A stretch of DNA of 64,000 nucleotides from positions 1 to 64,000 of the forward strand of contig NZ_UAQZ01000014.1 of NCBI RefSeq assembly GCF_900446215.1, in the 5' to 3' direction. Made by a program: the position numbers and the translations under genes. Source of the DNA: Burkholderia cenocepacia (GTDB lineage Bacteria > Pseudomonadota > Gammaproteobacteria > Burkholderiales > Burkholderiaceae). A model generated the notes under the pieces. That model worked only from the letters and a program-made list of their open reading frames with translations, did not search any database and was not told the DNA's origin. Positions 62,642 through 64,000 of the stretch are shown in pieces. Positions within the stretch are counted from its first letter, which is position 1; each line of letters opens with the position of its first letter.

Positions 62642-62905
62642 GGTGTGCGATGGGAGATGACGAACGATTGGACTCGTCCTGTTTACGGCAGCGCGACGCG
62701 CAAGCTTGAGGTATCGCCGGTCCGATCGCGCATCGCGACGCAACACGGGCCGATGACACCCGCTTCTTGCCGCATCTTCCCTGCGCCTCACGAACCCGAT
62801 CGCCGCCGCCGCGGTTTGCAGCGTGGCGATGCATCGCGGAATGCGCGATACTGTTCGACGGACGACCCATGACCGGCCCGACGGCCGGGACAAGAGACAA
62901 GGCCC

Positions 62906-63877
62906 ATGCAAATCGCACCGAAACCGGCCGACGAGGCGACCCGGCTCGATACGCTTCATTCGCTCTCGATCCTCGACACCCCGCCCGAAGAGCGCTTCGA
63001 TCGTCTGACGCGCCTCGCGCGACGACTGTTCGATGTCCCGATCGCCCTCGTCAGTCTCGTCGACGAGAATCGCCAGTGGTTCAAGAGTCGTGCGGGCCTC
63101 GACGCCACGCAGACGCCGCGCGACGTGTCGTTCTGCGCGCACGCGCTGCTCGCGGGCGATACGATGGTGATCCAGGATGCACTGAACGACGATCGCTTCC
63201 ACGACAACCCGCTCGTCACCGGCGCGCCCGGCATCCGCTTCTACGCCGGCCGGCCGCTCACCGCACCGAACGGCGCGCCCATCGGCACGCTGTGCCTGAT
63301 CGATACGCGGCCCCGCTCGCTCGAACCCGACGAACTCGCCCTCCTCGGCGATCTCGCCCACATGACCGAGCGCGAGATCGCCGCGCTGCATTTCGCGACG
63401 ACCGACGAGCTCACGCAGCTCACGAACCGGCGCGGCTTCGAGATTCTCGCCCGCCACGTGCTGCGCCTGTGCGATCGCGTCGGCCGTCACGCCGTGCTGC
63501 TGTTCTTCGACCTGAATGGTTTCAAGGCGATCAACGACCGCTTCGGCCACGCCGAAGGCGATCGCGCGCTCAAGGCGTTCGCCGACACGTTGACGGGCGC
63601 GCTGCGCGACAGCGACGTCATCGCCCGGCTCGGCGGCGACGAGTTCGTCGTGCTGTTGAGCGCCACCGATCCGGCTGATGTCACCGAGCCCGTCGAACGC
63701 GTGACGCAGGCGCTCGCGCAGCGCAACGCAGCCGACGCACGCGGCTACGCGATCCGCTTCAGCGTCGGGCACGTTGCGTACGATCCCGCACGCCATCTCA
63801 CCGTCGCGGACCTGCTCGCATCAGCCGATCGCCGGATGTACGAGCACAAGCAGCGCGACAAGGCGGCCGGCGCGTAA
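62906..63877 (+). CDS. GAF-GGDEF diguanylate cyclase
   Basis: A 323-residue cytoplasmic enzyme making cyclic di-GMP from two GTP. An N-terminal GAF sensor (residues about 20-160, with LVSLVDENRQWFKSRAGLDA and FCAHAL) is followed by a GGDEF domain: TDELTQLTNRRGFE, FDLNGFKAINDRFGHAEGDRAL and the intact active site GGDEF at 243-247. The product-inhibition I-site RxxD is present as RDSD at 234-237. No membrane segment. It could link an intracellular signal to biofilm or motility. Confidence 0.93.
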   Translation: MQIAPKPADEATRLDTLHSLSILDTPPEERFDRLTRLARRLFDVPIALVSLVDENRQWFKSRAGLDATQTPRDVSFCAHALLAGDTMVIQDALNDDRFHDNPLVTGAPGIRFYAGRPLTAPNGAPIGTLCLIDTRPRSLEPDELALLGDLAHMTEREIAALHFATTDELTQLTNRRGFEILARHVLRLCDRVGRHAVLLFFDLNGFKAINDRFGHAEGDRALKAFADTLTGALRDSDVIARLGGDEFVVLLSATDPADVTEPVERVTQALAQRNAADARGYAIRFSVGHVAYDPARHLTVADLLASADRRMYEHKQRDKAAGA

Positions 63878-63954
63878 CCGCGGACGAGTCGGCAGGCGCG
63901 ACGGGATCAAACCGCCGCGCGGCCGCTTCTCCGCGGTCGTGCCAAGACGTCGGT

Positions 63955-64000
63955 TCAACTGCCGCAGGGCGGCGCGCTGGCCATCGCGTCCGCGATCTGC
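63955..64000 (-). CDS. Possible 3' end of a gene entering from the right edge
   Basis: On the minus strand an open frame enters the window and ends in TGA at 63957-63955, encoding ...QIADAMASAPPCGS. Only 14 residues are visible, so its identity cannot be told, and it may be chance. Confidence 0.25.
   Translation of the reverse strand, partial: QIADAMASAPPCGS

Overview
The window is about 64 kb of very GC-rich DNA that reads as a Burkholderia chromosome, most likely from the Burkholderia cepacia complex. This rests on gene content and order: the start of an ornibactin siderophore operon (orbS-orbH-orbG-orbC-orbD), an AmrAB-OprA type efflux operon with its divergent TetR gene, a chaperone-usher fimbrial cluster, and an sbp-cysT-cysW-cysA-cysB run facing lexA. 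I see no rRNA, tRNA, CRISPR array, insertion sequence or prophage. Many very long open frames antisense to real genes are a by-product of the base composition.

Layout. 1-3930 (minus): ornibactin regulation and export/import genes, with a Fur-box promoter before orbS and an OrbS-type promoter before orbH. 4164-8440: two small secreted proteins, a PmrAB-like two-component system, a DedA-family membrane protein and a lipid-type methyltransferase, followed by a decayed second copy of one of the small secreted proteins. 8517-9866: a secreted HAF-repeat protein. 9951-14823 (minus): fimbrial subunit, usher, chaperone and tip adhesin, preceded by an AT-rich upstream region. 15686-22302: oprA, amrB and amrA on minus and amrR on plus; amrR carries an apparent one-base frameshift. 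22400-26429: a structured RNA leader, an M23 peptidase, and a polar amino-acid ABC importer lacking its ATPase. 26626-28191: a candidate small RNA with a 25-codon frame and an anti-Shine-Dalgarno run, then an MHS-type permease. 28424-33492 (minus): prkA-yeaH-spoVR. 33968-35737: a chemoreceptor. 36026-41817 (minus): rbsB-rbsA-rbsC-rbsR-rbsK behind a LacI-type operator. 42471-47540 (minus): sulfate uptake and cysB. 47762-49563: lexA with two SOS boxes and two following genes. 49651-55998: a universal stress protein, a NodIJ-like ABC exporter, an unknown protein, a permease joined to selU, and a LysR regulator. 56161-64000: an M20 peptidase with an MFS permease, an aldo/keto reductase, a hotdog thioesterase facing an HxlR regulator with paired operators, a Nuc-type phospholipase D protein, and a GAF-GGDEF diguanylate cyclase.

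How they fit together. Most clusters are compact operons with ATGA or TGATG stop/start overlaps (orbG/orbC/orbD, response regulator/kinase, chaperone/adhesin, amrB/oprA, yeaH/spoVR, rbsA/rbsC, rbsR/rbsK, cysT/cysW, selU/permease). Several regulatory circuits can be read directly from DNA: Fur and OrbS, a PmrA-like box, the amrR-amrA palindrome, RbsR, LexA, and a shared GTTC-N7-GAAC operator on both sides of the thioesterase/HxlR intergenic region. The points most worth following up are the broken amrR, the candidate small RNA at 26626-26800, the duplicated His/Cys-rich small protein, the selU-permease pair, and the structured leader before the M23 peptidase.
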